The notes under the pieces are model-generated. The model worked only from the letters and a program-made list of their open reading frames with translations. It ran no database searches and was not told where the DNA came from. This document shows, piece by piece, positions 7,984 through 16,065 of a stretch of DNA of 64,000 nucleotides (position 1 is the stretch's first letter; the number at the start of each line of letters is the position of its first letter). The position numbers and the translations under genes were made by a program. This stretch comes from Dokdonella_A sp046347015 (GTDB lineage Bacteria > Pseudomonadota > Gammaproteobacteria > Xanthomonadales > Rhodanobacteraceae): the NCBI GenBank assembly GCA_046347015.1, contig JAXMHA010000015.1, positions 6,761 to 70,760 on the forward strand, in the 5' to 3' direction.

Positions 7984-9339
7984 ATGTCCGATACGTCCGC
8001 TCACGCAGGATCCGCAACCCGCCTGTTCATCCAGACGCACGGGTGCCAGATGAATGAGTACGACTCCCGCAGGATGGAGGACGTGCTCGCGGCGGAACGC
8101 GGAGTGGTGCGCACCGACGATGCAGCCGATGCCGACGTGATCCTGCTCAATACGTGCTCGATCCGCGACAAGGCGCAGGAGAAGGTATTTTCGCAGCTCG
8201 GCCGTTGGAAGGCGCTGAAGCAGGCCAATCCGGGCGTACTGATCGGGGTCGGCGGCTGCGTTGCCTCGCAGGAAGGGGCAGCCATCATCGAACGCGCACC
8301 CTTCGTCGACCTCGTGTTCGGGCCGCAAACGCTGCACCGCCTGCCCGACCTGATCGATGCGCGCCGGGCGACCGGCAAGCCGCAGGTCGACATCTCATTT
8401 CCCGAAATCGAGAAGTTCGATCGCCTGCCCGAACCGCGTGCGGACGGGCCGAGTGCGTTCGTCTCGATCATGGAAGGGTGCAGCAAGTACTGCTCGTTCT
8501 GTGTCGTCCCGTACACGCGCGGCGAGGAAATCTCGCGGCCGTTCGACGACGTGCTCGCCGAGGTTGCGTTGCTGGCCGAACAGGGCGTGAGGGAGGTCAA
8601 CCTGCTCGGGCAGAACGTCAACGCCTACCGCGGGTCGATGCATGGCGGCGGTACGGCCGACCTCGCGCTGCTGGTTCGCGCGGTCGCCGAGCTCGACGCC
8701 ATCGGCCGCATCCGCTTCACGACCTCGCACCCGCTGGATTTTTCCGATTCCCTTGTCGCGGCGTACCGCGACGTACCGAAGCTCGCGAGCTTCCTGCACC
8801 TCCCGGTGCAGTCGGGCTCGGACCGGGTATTGGCGGCGATGAAGCGCGGCTACACGACGCTCGAGTACAAGGCGAAGATCCGCAAGCTGCGGGCAGTGCG
8901 GCCCGGAATCTCGGTGTCTTCGGACTTCATCGTCGGGTTCCCGGGGGAAACCGATGCCGATTTCGGGCAGACATTGAAGCTGATTGAAGACGTCGGCTTC
9001 GACCAGAGTTTCAGCTTCATTTACTCGCGCCGCCCCGGCACGCCGGCCGCCAACCTGGCGGACGCAACGCCCGATGCGGTGAAGCACGAACGCCTGACGC
9101 GCCTGCAGGACACGATCAATGCGCACGCGTCGAGGATCGGTGAAGCCATGGTCGGTTCGGTACAGCGCATCCTCGTGACCGGACGGTCGAAGAAGAACGA
9201 GAACGAGCTGACCGGCAAGACCGAGAACATGCGGCAGGTCAATTTCGCCGGCGCCACGGGCCTGATCGGGCAGTTCGTCGACGTGACGATCACCGCGGCC
9301 TTGGCCAACTCGCTGCGCGGACGGGTGGTTCCCGCTTGA
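7984..9339 (+). CDS. miaB: tRNA-2-methylthio-N6-dimethylallyladenosine synthase MiaB
   Basis: Radical SAM methylthiotransferase that converts i6A37 to ms2i6A37 in tRNAs reading UNN codons. The 451-residue product has the three N-terminal cluster cysteines (HGCQMN, NTCSIRDKA, GGCVAS) and the radical SAM motif CSKYCSFC. A C-terminal TRAM domain includes VTGRSKKNENELTGKTEN. Length and domain order are normal. It leads the run miaB-phoH-ybeY-corC, a conserved RNA-maturation neighbourhood in gammaproteobacteria. Confidence 0.97.
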   Translation: MSDTSAHAGSATRLFIQTHGCQMNEYDSRRMEDVLAAERGVVRTDDAADADVILLNTCSIRDKAQEKVFSQLGRWKALKQANPGVLIGVGGCVASQEGAAIIERAPFVDLVFGPQTLHRLPDLIDARRATGKPQVDISFPEIEKFDRLPEPRADGPSAFVSIMEGCSKYCSFCVVPYTRGEEISRPFDDVLAEVALLAEQGVREVNLLGQNVNAYRGSMHGGGTADLALLVRAVAELDAIGRIRFTTSHPLDFSDSLVAAYRDVPKLASFLHLPVQSGSDRVLAAMKRGYTTLEYKAKIRKLRAVRPGISVSSDFIVGFPGETDADFGQTLKLIEDVGFDQSFSFIYSRRPGTPAANLADATPDAVKHERLTRLQDTINAHASRIGEAMVGSVQRILVTGRSKKNENELTGKTENMRQVNFAGATGLIGQFVDVTITAALANSLRGRVVPA

Positions 9340-9412
9340 CCGGGCGCCGGGCCATGGTCCTGACCCGACGATCGCGCCACGAAGAGACGACCCGCAAACT
9401 TCGCTGCCGACC

Positions 9413-10387
9413 TTGACCGACGCCGCCACCCACCTCACGTTCGCGCTCGAGCCCGCCGACGGCAGGCGCCTCACCAATCTCGCCGGCCCGTCCGACGAGC
9501 ATTTGCGGATGATCGAGCGGCACCTCGGCGTCGAGATCGCCAACCGGGGGAACCTGTTCAGCCTCGCTGGCACTCCGGAGGCGATGCAGCACGCCGAACG
9601 CGTCTTGCGCGCACTGTATGCCGCCACCGGGAACGAAACCCTGGATGGCGCACAGGTCAACCTGCAGCTAGCCGAGTCCCGCGCGGATCCGCAGGCTTTC
9701 CACGCGACCGATGCCGGCGGCATCGCGGTCCAGACCAAGCGCGGCACCGTGCGTGGCCGCGGCCCGAACCAGCGCCACTATCTCGAAAGCATCGCGTCGC
9801 GCGACCTGACGTTCGGCATCGGACCGGCAGGCACGGGCAAGACTTACCTTGCCGTGGCCATGGCGATCGAGGCCCTGCAGAACAACCGCGTGCAGCGCCT
9901 CGTGTTGGTCCGCCCGGCAGTCGAGGCCGGCGAAAAACTGGGCTTCCTGCCCGGGGACATGAGCCAGAAGGTCGATCCGTACCTGCGCCCGCTGTACGAC
10001 GCGCTGTATGAAATGCTGGGTCTCGACCGCGTCGCGAAACTCATCGAGCGCAACGTCATCGAGATCGCGCCGCTGGCATTCATGCGCGGCCGTTCGCTCA
10101 ACGAGGCATTCGTCATCCTCGACGAGGCACAGAACTGCACCATCGAACAGATGAAGATGTTCCTGACCCGGATCGGCTTCGGCTCGGTCGCGGTCGTTAC
10201 CGGCGACCTGACGCAAACCGACCTGCCGCGCAACGTCGCGTCCGGCCTCGCCGACGCGATCGAGGTCCTGAAGGACGTCGAGGGCATCGACATCGTCCAC
10301 TTCACGGCGCACGACGTCGTTCGCCATCCACTCGTGCAGCGCATCGTGCGGGCCTACGACGAAGCACGGCGACCCGGGCAATCGTGA
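9413..10387 (+). CDS. ybeZ: PhoH-like ATPase (YbeZ)
   Basis: Cytoplasmic P-loop ATPase of 324 residues in the PhoH family. It is genetically tied to YbeY and ribosome/RNA quality control. It has an N-terminal KH-like region, a Walker A GPAGTGKT at about residue 140, and a Walker B/DEAQ-like FVILDEAQNCT at about 235. The best start is TTG at 9413, because the product then begins with a family-like MTDAATHLTF and no ATG fits. It overlaps ybeY by four bases (GTGA), so the two are translationally coupled. Confidence 0.94.
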   Translation: MTDAATHLTFALEPADGRRLTNLAGPSDEHLRMIERHLGVEIANRGNLFSLAGTPEAMQHAERVLRALYAATGNETLDGAQVNLQLAESRADPQAFHATDAGGIAVQTKRGTVRGRGPNQRHYLESIASRDLTFGIGPAGTGKTYLAVAMAIEALQNNRVQRLVLVRPAVEAGEKLGFLPGDMSQKVDPYLRPLYDALYEMLGLDRVAKLIERNVIEIAPLAFMRGRSLNEAFVILDEAQNCTIEQMKMFLTRIGFGSVAVVTGDLTQTDLPRNVASGLADAIEVLKDVEGIDIVHFTAHDVVRHPLVQRIVRAYDEARRPGQS

Positions 10388-10923
10388 AGCGACATCGCCC
10401 CACGCCGATCGGCGGCCGGCGCCGGGAAACCGTTGCCGCACCGGTCATCCACGTCGGGTACGCGATCCCGCGACGCGGCGTACCGTCGGCCTCGAGCTTC
10501 AGGCGCTGGATCGGTGCGGCGATCGTGGCAGGTGGCCTGGCGGGCTTCGCCGAGCTTGCGATCCACATCGTCGGCGCACGCCGGGGACGCGACCTCAACC
10601 GGCGTTACCGGCAGGTCGAACATGCCACCAACGTGCTGGCGTTCCCTGCCGACCCAATGGCAAGGGACCGCGCCGGACTCCTCGGCGACATCGTGATCTG
10701 CGCGCCGGTGGTGCTGCGGGAAGCCCTCGCGCAGCGCAAGGCGCCACGGCATCACTTTGCGCATCTGGCGGTGCACGGCACCTTGCACCTTCTCGGCCAC
10801 CGGCACGACGTCGCCGCACAGGCCCGGCGAATGGAAACCCTCGAGCGGGTCATCCTGGCCTCGCTCGGCATGCCTGACCCTTACGCGCCGCCGGGCCCGA
10901 CGCCCGCTCCACCCCGCCGCTGA
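10384..10923 (+). CDS. ybeY: endoribonuclease YbeY
   Basis: Zinc-dependent single-strand RNase for 16S rRNA 3'-end maturation and 70S quality control. The 179-residue product has the zinc-binding motif HGTLHLLGHRHD, which matches the family pattern HGxLHLxGxxH, preceded by an NVLAFPADP segment. The N-terminus has a basic extension of about 15 residues and the C-terminus a Pro-rich tail. The GTG start at 10384 overlaps the phoH stop. Confidence 0.94.
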   Translation: MKRHRPTPIGGRRRETVAAPVIHVGYAIPRRGVPSASSFRRWIGAAIVAGGLAGFAELAIHIVGARRGRDLNRRYRQVEHATNVLAFPADPMARDRAGLLGDIVICAPVVLREALAQRKAPRHHFAHLAVHGTLHLLGHRHDVAAQARRMETLERVILASLGMPDPYAPPGPTPAPPRR

Positions 10924-10954
10924 CCGCGTCACGGCAGGCAAAATCGGCCTTTGC

Positions 10955-10960
10955 TACACT
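10955..10960 (+). promoter_or_regulatory. candidate -10 of corC
   Basis: TACACT lies 38 bases before the corC ATG in the 74-base gap after ybeY. It may allow corC to be expressed separately from the miaB cluster. No convincing -35 is seen. Confidence 0.3.
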
Positions 10961-10997
10961 CCGCGGGCCCGCAATCGCGGGCTCCCGACCCGAACCG

Positions 10998-11843
10998 ATG
11001 AGTGAGGATCCTCCCAGTACCCTGCCGACGCGATCCTGGTTCGAACGCCTGACGCAGATCCTGTCGGGTGAACCGCAGAACCGCGAAGAACTGATCGAGG
11101 AACTGCGCAGCGCCGAGGCCAAGGGCGTCCTGTCCGCCGACACGCGGCTGATGATGGAGGGAGCGATCGAAGTCGCCGACCTGACCGTCGCCGACGTGAT
11201 GATCCCGCGCTCGCAGATGGTCTCGATTGCCCTCGGCACGCCGCTGCCGGATGTCCTGCGCCAGGTGATCGAGTCCGGACACTCGCGTTTCCCGGTCCAC
11301 AACGGCGACCGCGACGAGATCGTCGGCATCCTGCTCGCCAAAGACCTGTTGCACTGCTTCACCGGCGAGGCGCCCAAGGGTTTCGAGCCGCTGTTGCGGC
11401 CGGTCGCGATGATCCCGGAATCCAAGCGACTCGAGGTGCTGCTGAAGGAGTTCCGGCAGTCCCGCAATCACATGGCGATCGTCGTCGACGAATACGGCGG
11501 CGTCGCCGGGCTGGTCACGATCGAGGACGTCCTCGAGCAGATCGTCGGTGATATCGGCGACGAGCACGATGCCGACGACGTGGCGCCGAAGCTGATCCAG
11601 CCACTGCAGGACGGCGAGTTCCTGGTCAGCGCACTGACGCCGATCGACACGTTCAACGAGCACTTCGGCAGCCGTTTCAGCGACGAAGAATTTGATACGG
11701 TCGGCGGCATCGTCACCGAGGCGATGGGCCACGTACCGGATACTGGCGAGGAAGTCGATTGCTCGGGCCTGCACTTCCGGGTCACCCGCGCCGACGCGCG
11801 GCGCGTCCTGCAATTCCGCGTCCGCCCGCTCGCGCCAGCGTGA
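10998..11843 (+). CDS. corC: CorC/YbeX family protein (CBS pair plus CorC_HlyC domain)
   Basis: Soluble protein of 281 residues with a tandem CBS pair (about 65-185, including VADVMIPRSQMV and VVDEYGGVAGLVTIEDVLEQIVGD) and a C-terminal transporter-associated CorC_HlyC domain. It lacks the membrane domain of the CNNM/HlyC transporters, as expected for CorC. Historically it is linked to cobalt/magnesium efflux together with CorA. More recent E. coli work ties YbeX to ribosome metabolism, consistent with its place beside ybeZ and ybeY. Confidence 0.93.
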   Translation: MSEDPPSTLPTRSWFERLTQILSGEPQNREELIEELRSAEAKGVLSADTRLMMEGAIEVADLTVADVMIPRSQMVSIALGTPLPDVLRQVIESGHSRFPVHNGDRDEIVGILLAKDLLHCFTGEAPKGFEPLLRPVAMIPESKRLEVLLKEFRQSRNHMAIVVDEYGGVAGLVTIEDVLEQIVGDIGDEHDADDVAPKLIQPLQDGEFLVSALTPIDTFNEHFGSRFSDEEFDTVGGIVTEAMGHVPDTGEEVDCSGLHFRVTRADARRVLQFRVRPLAPA

Positions 11844-11924
11844 CGAACCGTGCATCCCGGGATGCCACCCGCTTCCCGGCGACACGCAACCGGTCCTTGT
11901 CGCGCGGTGACGAACAACGGCAAC

Positions 11925-13223
11925 ATGCGCACTGGCCCTGACGCCTCGGATCCGGTGCCAGGACGGCCACGGCGGATTCCCGGCCTTGCCTTCGTCCTCG
12001 GATCCGTACTGGCGGTCACGCTGGCACCGGTGGCGCGGGGAAACATCACGGACGCGCCCGGCGCCGACTTGCGGGTAAGCCTCTACACGTACGGACCCGG
12101 GGAAATCTACTGGGAGCGCTTCGGCCACGACGCACTGGTCGTCACCGACACCGCCAGCGGCCAATCGATCGCATTCAACTACGGTTTGTTCGACTTCGAC
12201 CAGAAGGACTTCTTTCTCAACTTCGCCCGCGGCCGCATGACCTACATGGCAGCCGCATGGCCCGCCAGCGACGACATCCGCCAATACACCGGCGAAGGCC
12301 GCTGGATCGTCGACCAGCAACTCGACCTGACGCCGACCCAGCGTTCGGCGCTGCGTGACTTCCTCGTCTGGAACGTCACCCCCGAGAACGCGCGCTACGC
12401 GTACGATTACTTCACCGACAACTGCACGACGCGCGTCCGCGACGCCCTCGACCGGGCCCTTGGCGGGGCGCTGCGGGCTCAGCTCGCAGGCCGTCCCGCG
12501 CCCCCGGCCGAAACCTACCGCCACGAGACCGATCGGTTGATGTCGGGCCAGCCATGGCTGATGGGATTGCTGGACCTCGGCCTCGGACCCTTTGCCGACC
12601 AGCCACTCGACCAGTGGCGCGGCGCATTCCTGCCGGCGCAATTGATGCGCGACCTGCGGTCGGTACGAACCACCGATGGCTCACCCCTGGTCGCTTCCGA
12701 AGCGCGCGTCGCCGAAGCCCGCTTGCCTGCGCCACCCGCGGCTCCGCCTGACTTGCGTTGGCCTTTCGCGATCGTCGGGCTGCTCACCGGCATCGGCCTG
12801 GTCGTGTCGGCGGCATTGCGCGGAACCTACCCGATCGAACGGTGGTGGTTTTCCGCAGTCGGCACGGTGTTCACCGTGCTGGCCGGTCTCGCCGGCACGC
12901 TGATGCTGGTGCTGTGGCTTTGGACCGCGCATCGGGCAGCGTGGGCCAACGAGAACCTGCTGCTGTTCAGCCCGCTCGCATGGCTGCTGGTTCCCGGCTT
13001 GATCCGGCTCGGCCGGGAAGGAACACGCGCCGGCAGGTCCACCGTCGGAGTCGCGACGTTCCTGGCCTTGCTGGCCGCCTTCGCACTTGCATCGAAGGCG
13101 CTGCCCTGGTTCCCGCAGCAAAACCTGCCGTGGATCCTGTTCGCGCTGCCGTCGTGGGTCGGGATGGCAGTCGGGCTGTGGTCAGCACGGCGCCTTCCGC
13201 AAGCAAGCCTCGTGCGCGAATGA
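11925..13223 (+). CDS. DUF4105 (Lnb-like) integral membrane protein
   Basis: A protein of 432 residues. After an N-terminal signal/anchor comes a periplasmic domain with two conserved blocks, WERFGHDALVV and FTDNCTTRVRD. Their His and Cys suggest a papain/NlpC-like catalytic pair. The C-terminal third holds about five membrane helices. This is the DUF4105 architecture; to my knowledge the same domain is in Lnb, a lipoprotein N-acyltransferase of Bacteroides. It sits right after corC, where many relatives carry lnt, so lipoprotein acylation is a reasonable but unproven role. The frame is open from a GTG at 11850, but the ATG at 11925 gives a more normal signal region. Confidence 0.8.
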   Translation: MRTGPDASDPVPGRPRRIPGLAFVLGSVLAVTLAPVARGNITDAPGADLRVSLYTYGPGEIYWERFGHDALVVTDTASGQSIAFNYGLFDFDQKDFFLNFARGRMTYMAAAWPASDDIRQYTGEGRWIVDQQLDLTPTQRSALRDFLVWNVTPENARYAYDYFTDNCTTRVRDALDRALGGALRAQLAGRPAPPAETYRHETDRLMSGQPWLMGLLDLGLGPFADQPLDQWRGAFLPAQLMRDLRSVRTTDGSPLVASEARVAEARLPAPPAAPPDLRWPFAIVGLLTGIGLVVSAALRGTYPIERWWFSAVGTVFTVLAGLAGTLMLVLWLWTAHRAAWANENLLLFSPLAWLLVPGLIRLGREGTRAGRSTVGVATFLALLAAFALASKALPWFPQQNLPWILFALPSWVGMAVGLWSARRLPQASLVRE

Positions 13224-13337
13224 CCGGCGGCACGCCGACTTGCGCGAGGCGCGGACGACAACCGCCAGCCACGGCCAAGACGCGGACGGTGCTCCCGAGG
13301 CTCCACGCCGCTGGTGATGTCGTGGCATCATCGCCGC

Positions 13338-14336
13338 ATGAACGACGTTGCCGCCACACCCAACCCGATGGTCGCCAATTGCGTCGCCTACGGCGCGCAC
13401 GGCGAACGGCTCGGCGACATCACGCTCGACGCAATCAGCGACTACCTCGGCCGTCCGGATGGTTTCGTGTGGGTCGGGCTGGTCGAACCGGACGAGGCAT
13501 TGCTCGACAAGATGGCCGCCGAGTTCGGGCTGCACGAACTGGCCATCGAGGACGCACACAGCGCGCACCAGCGGCCCAAGATCGAATCGTACGGCTCGTC
13601 GCTGTTCATCGTCGCGCAGACCGCCCAGCTGACCGACGGCAACATCGCGTTCGGCGAAACCCACATCTTCCTCGGCAAGCGCTACCTGCTGACGGTCCGC
13701 CACGGCGCGTCGATGTCGTACGCACCCGCGCGCCGCACCTGCGAGCAGGCGCCCGAGTTCCTCGCGTTCGGCCCGAGCTACGCGCTGTACACGGTGCTCG
13801 ATTTCATCGTCGACAACTACCTGCCGCTCGTGCAGGACTTCAAGGAAGAACTGCACGACCTCGAACACGATGTCTTCACCGACGCCAGCAATCGTGACGT
13901 GACGCGACGCCTGTATGACATGCAGCGCGAGCTGCTGACCCTGAAACTCGGGGCGTCACCGTTGCAGGACATCCTGAACCAGCTCGTCCGCCTGCACCCG
14001 GAAGTGATCGCCGACGAAGTGCGTCCGTACTTCCGCGACGTCCACGACCACGTTACCCGGGTCAGCGATGCGATCAACTCGATGCGCGAGATGCTCGGCG
14101 CGGCGATGAACGTGAACCTGTCGCTGATTTCCGTGCGCCAGAACGAGGTCGTCAAGCGCCTGGCCGGCTGGGCCGCGCTGCTCGCCGCGCCGACCTTGAT
14201 CGCGAGCTGGTACGGGATGAACTTCCACGCGATGCCGGAACTTTCCGAGCGCTGGGCCTATCCGACGGTCATCGTGGTCACGGCCGGGATCTGCATCACC
14301 CTCTACTTCGTCCTGCGCCGCGCCAAGTGGTTGTGA
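13338..14336 (+). CDS. corA: magnesium/cobalt transporter CorA
   Basis: Inner-membrane Mg2+/Co2+ channel of 332 residues. It has a long cytoplasmic N-terminal domain and ends in two membrane helices. The signature GMN motif is intact in YGMNFHAMPEL, in the short loop between them. The C-terminal end is basic (RRAKWL). The ATG at 13338 begins the family-like sequence. It is one of three Mg/Co-related genes in the window. The next gene starts within its stop codon. Confidence 0.95.
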   Translation: MNDVAATPNPMVANCVAYGAHGERLGDITLDAISDYLGRPDGFVWVGLVEPDEALLDKMAAEFGLHELAIEDAHSAHQRPKIESYGSSLFIVAQTAQLTDGNIAFGETHIFLGKRYLLTVRHGASMSYAPARRTCEQAPEFLAFGPSYALYTVLDFIVDNYLPLVQDFKEELHDLEHDVFTDASNRDVTRRLYDMQRELLTLKLGASPLQDILNQLVRLHPEVIADEVRPYFRDVHDHVTRVSDAINSMREMLGAAMNVNLSLISVRQNEVVKRLAGWAALLAAPTLIASWYGMNFHAMPELSERWAYPTVIVVTAGICITLYFVLRRAKWL

Positions 14337-14665
14337 CTTCCTTCCGGTCGACCCGGGTCCTCGCATTCGCCTTGACCCCGTTGCTCGCCGCCTGCGCACA
14401 GGCGGCTCCACGCGTGCCGCCCGCCGCCGATGGCGTCGATTACGCCTGCACCAATGATGCCGATTGCGCCGTCAAGGACGTGGGCAACTGTTGCGGATAC
14501 TTCCCGGCGTGCGTCAACCGCACGAGTCCAACCTTTCCCGAGCGGGTGCGCGCACAGTGCGCGAAGGACCGGGTGGCGGGTACCTGCGGATTCCCGGTGA
14601 TCCAGGGCTGCCGCTGCGCCGCCCATCGTTGCGTCGTCGTGACCGATGGTTCCGAATCGCGCTGA
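14333..14665 (+). CDS. Cys-rich putative lipoprotein
   Basis: A small exported protein of about 110 residues. The N-terminal signal ends in a lipobox-like LLAAC. The mature part has ten further cysteines, with patterns such as YACTNDADCAV, GNCCGYFPAC and GCRCAAHRC, suggesting up to five disulfides in an extracytoplasmic location. The layout resembles secreted DADC/CC-type Cys-rich domains, but I cannot name a family. GTG at 14333 overlaps the corA stop (GTGA), so it is probably translated by coupling to corA. GTG at 14327 is an alternative. Confidence 0.7.
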   Translation: MTSFRSTRVLAFALTPLLAACAQAAPRVPPAADGVDYACTNDADCAVKDVGNCCGYFPACVNRTSPTFPERVRAQCAKDRVAGTCGFPVIQGCRCAAHRCVVVTDGSESR

Positions 14666-15236
14666 GCCGGCCGGCGTCCCCGCGGCGTTCGCAAGCGCCG
14701 CGACGCCCGAGTGGTTGCGTTCGCTGTGCGCGGATACGGTCGCCGTCAGCGGCGCGGACGCCCAGGCGGCCTTTGCGATCGAACTCGCGCACCGCAACAT
14801 CACCACGGGCAGTGGTGGCCCATTCGGCGCCGCAGTGTTCGACGATGACGGCTGCCTCGTCGCCGCGGGCGTCAACCGCGTGGTGTCGCTGGCAACGTCG
14901 ATCGCGCACGCGGAAGTCCTCGCGCTCGTCGGCGCACAGGCCCGCGTCGGGCGCGCGCGCCTCAACGCCGGCGGCCGCCGCTACACGCTCGCGACCAGCG
15001 CGCAACCATGCGCGATGTGCTTCGGCGCGATCCTGTGGGCCGGCATCGACATCCTGCTGATCGGCGCCCGCGCGCAGGACGTCGAAGCCCTTGCCGGCTT
15101 TGACGAAGGCCCGCTTCCGCACGACTGGCTGCGGCAACTGGAGCAGCGTGGCATCACCGTGGAACGTGACCTGCGGCGCGAGGACGCCCGCGCCGTGCTC
15201 GCCCAGTACGCGCGCGGCGGCGGCCCCCGCTACTGA
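14646..15236 (+). CDS. nucleoside/guanine deaminase family protein
   Basis: Zinc-dependent deaminase of the cytidine deaminase-like fold, 196 residues. It has the HAE motif (SIAHAEVLAL) with the proton-shuttle Glu, and the zinc cysteines in PCAMC. The segment FDEGPLPHDW near the C-terminus resembles guanine deaminases of the GuaD type more than tRNA adenosine deaminase TadA. Substrate is therefore inferred as guanine or a related base. It overlaps the preceding lipoprotein gene by 20 bases. Confidence 0.85.
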   Translation: MVPNRAEPAGVPAAFASAATPEWLRSLCADTVAVSGADAQAAFAIELAHRNITTGSGGPFGAAVFDDDGCLVAAGVNRVVSLATSIAHAEVLALVGAQARVGRARLNAGGRRYTLATSAQPCAMCFGAILWAGIDILLIGARAQDVEALAGFDEGPLPHDWLRQLEQRGITVERDLRREDARAVLAQYARGGGPRY

Positions 15237-15332
15237 AACCCGGCACGCCGATTGCGCCGGCGCTTTCGGGAACCCCGCCCAGCCAGTATCCTGCGCGCGG
15301 CCTGCCGTCTCCGTGCGAACGTCCCGTCCCCG

Positions 15333-16037
15333 ATGCGACACCTGCGCGCATTCCTGCCACTGCTCGTCCTCGTCGCCGTCGGCCTCGTCTTGCTGGCCAC
15401 AGGCACGCTCGATCGCTTTGCGCCGGACCGCATCGCGGCCCGCCAGGCCGAGCTGCACGCGCTCGTTGCATCCCGTCCCGTTTCGGCAGCCTTGGTCCAG
15501 ATCGTCGCGATTGCGCTGGCGATCGCCACGGGCCTGCCCGGCGCCATCGTGCTCGTGCTTGCCGGAGGCATGGTGTTCGGCGTGATCTACGGCACCGCGC
15601 TGTCGACCATCGGCACCACGCTCGGCGCGATCGGGTTGTTCCTCGCGAGCCGCAGCGCATTCCGCCATGGCTTCGGCCATGCACCGACCCTGGTCGAGAA
15701 ACTGCGCGACGGCTATCAGACCCACCCGGTGAGCTACACGATGTTCCTGCGGCTGGTCCCGTTCTTTCCGTTCGGCGCCGTGACGATCGCCCTCGCATGG
15801 CTGCGTTGCCCGCTGGTCCTGTTCGTTGGAGCGACCGCGATCGGCGGCGCAATCATGGTCGCCTTCGAGACGGCACTCGGCGCCGGCCTCGCAACGACGA
15901 TCGCGCACGAAGGCACGGTGTCGTTCGGATTGCTGACGCACCGGCGCGTGGTCCTGCCACTGGTCGGCATGGCACTGCTGGCGCTGACGCCGGTAGTCCT
16001 GGGCCGGATCCGCCGCCGCTCGCGGCGCACTCCATGA
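15333..16037 (+). CDS. TVP38/TMEM64 (VTT domain) membrane protein
   Basis: Polytopic inner-membrane protein of 234 residues. It has about five or six hydrophobic segments and the VTT/DedA-like core: GLPGAIVLVLAGGMVFG, then FLRLVPFFPFGAVTIALA. Members of this superfamily are linked to lipid scrambling and envelope homeostasis, but the bacterial TVP38 role is mostly unknown. The ATG at 15333 places the first helix at the N-terminus. The open frame upstream is Arg-rich and probably untranslated. It ends 28 bases before the glucan enzyme gene. Confidence 0.85.
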   Translation: MRHLRAFLPLLVLVAVGLVLLATGTLDRFAPDRIAARQAELHALVASRPVSAALVQIVAIALAIATGLPGAIVLVLAGGMVFGVIYGTALSTIGTTLGAIGLFLASRSAFRHGFGHAPTLVEKLRDGYQTHPVSYTMFLRLVPFFPFGAVTIALAWLRCPLVLFVGATAIGGAIMVAFETALGAGLATTIAHEGTVSFGLLTHRRVVLPLVGMALLALTPVVLGRIRRRSRRTP

Positions 16038-16065
16038 AGGGACCGGTCCGGCGACCACCAGCAAC

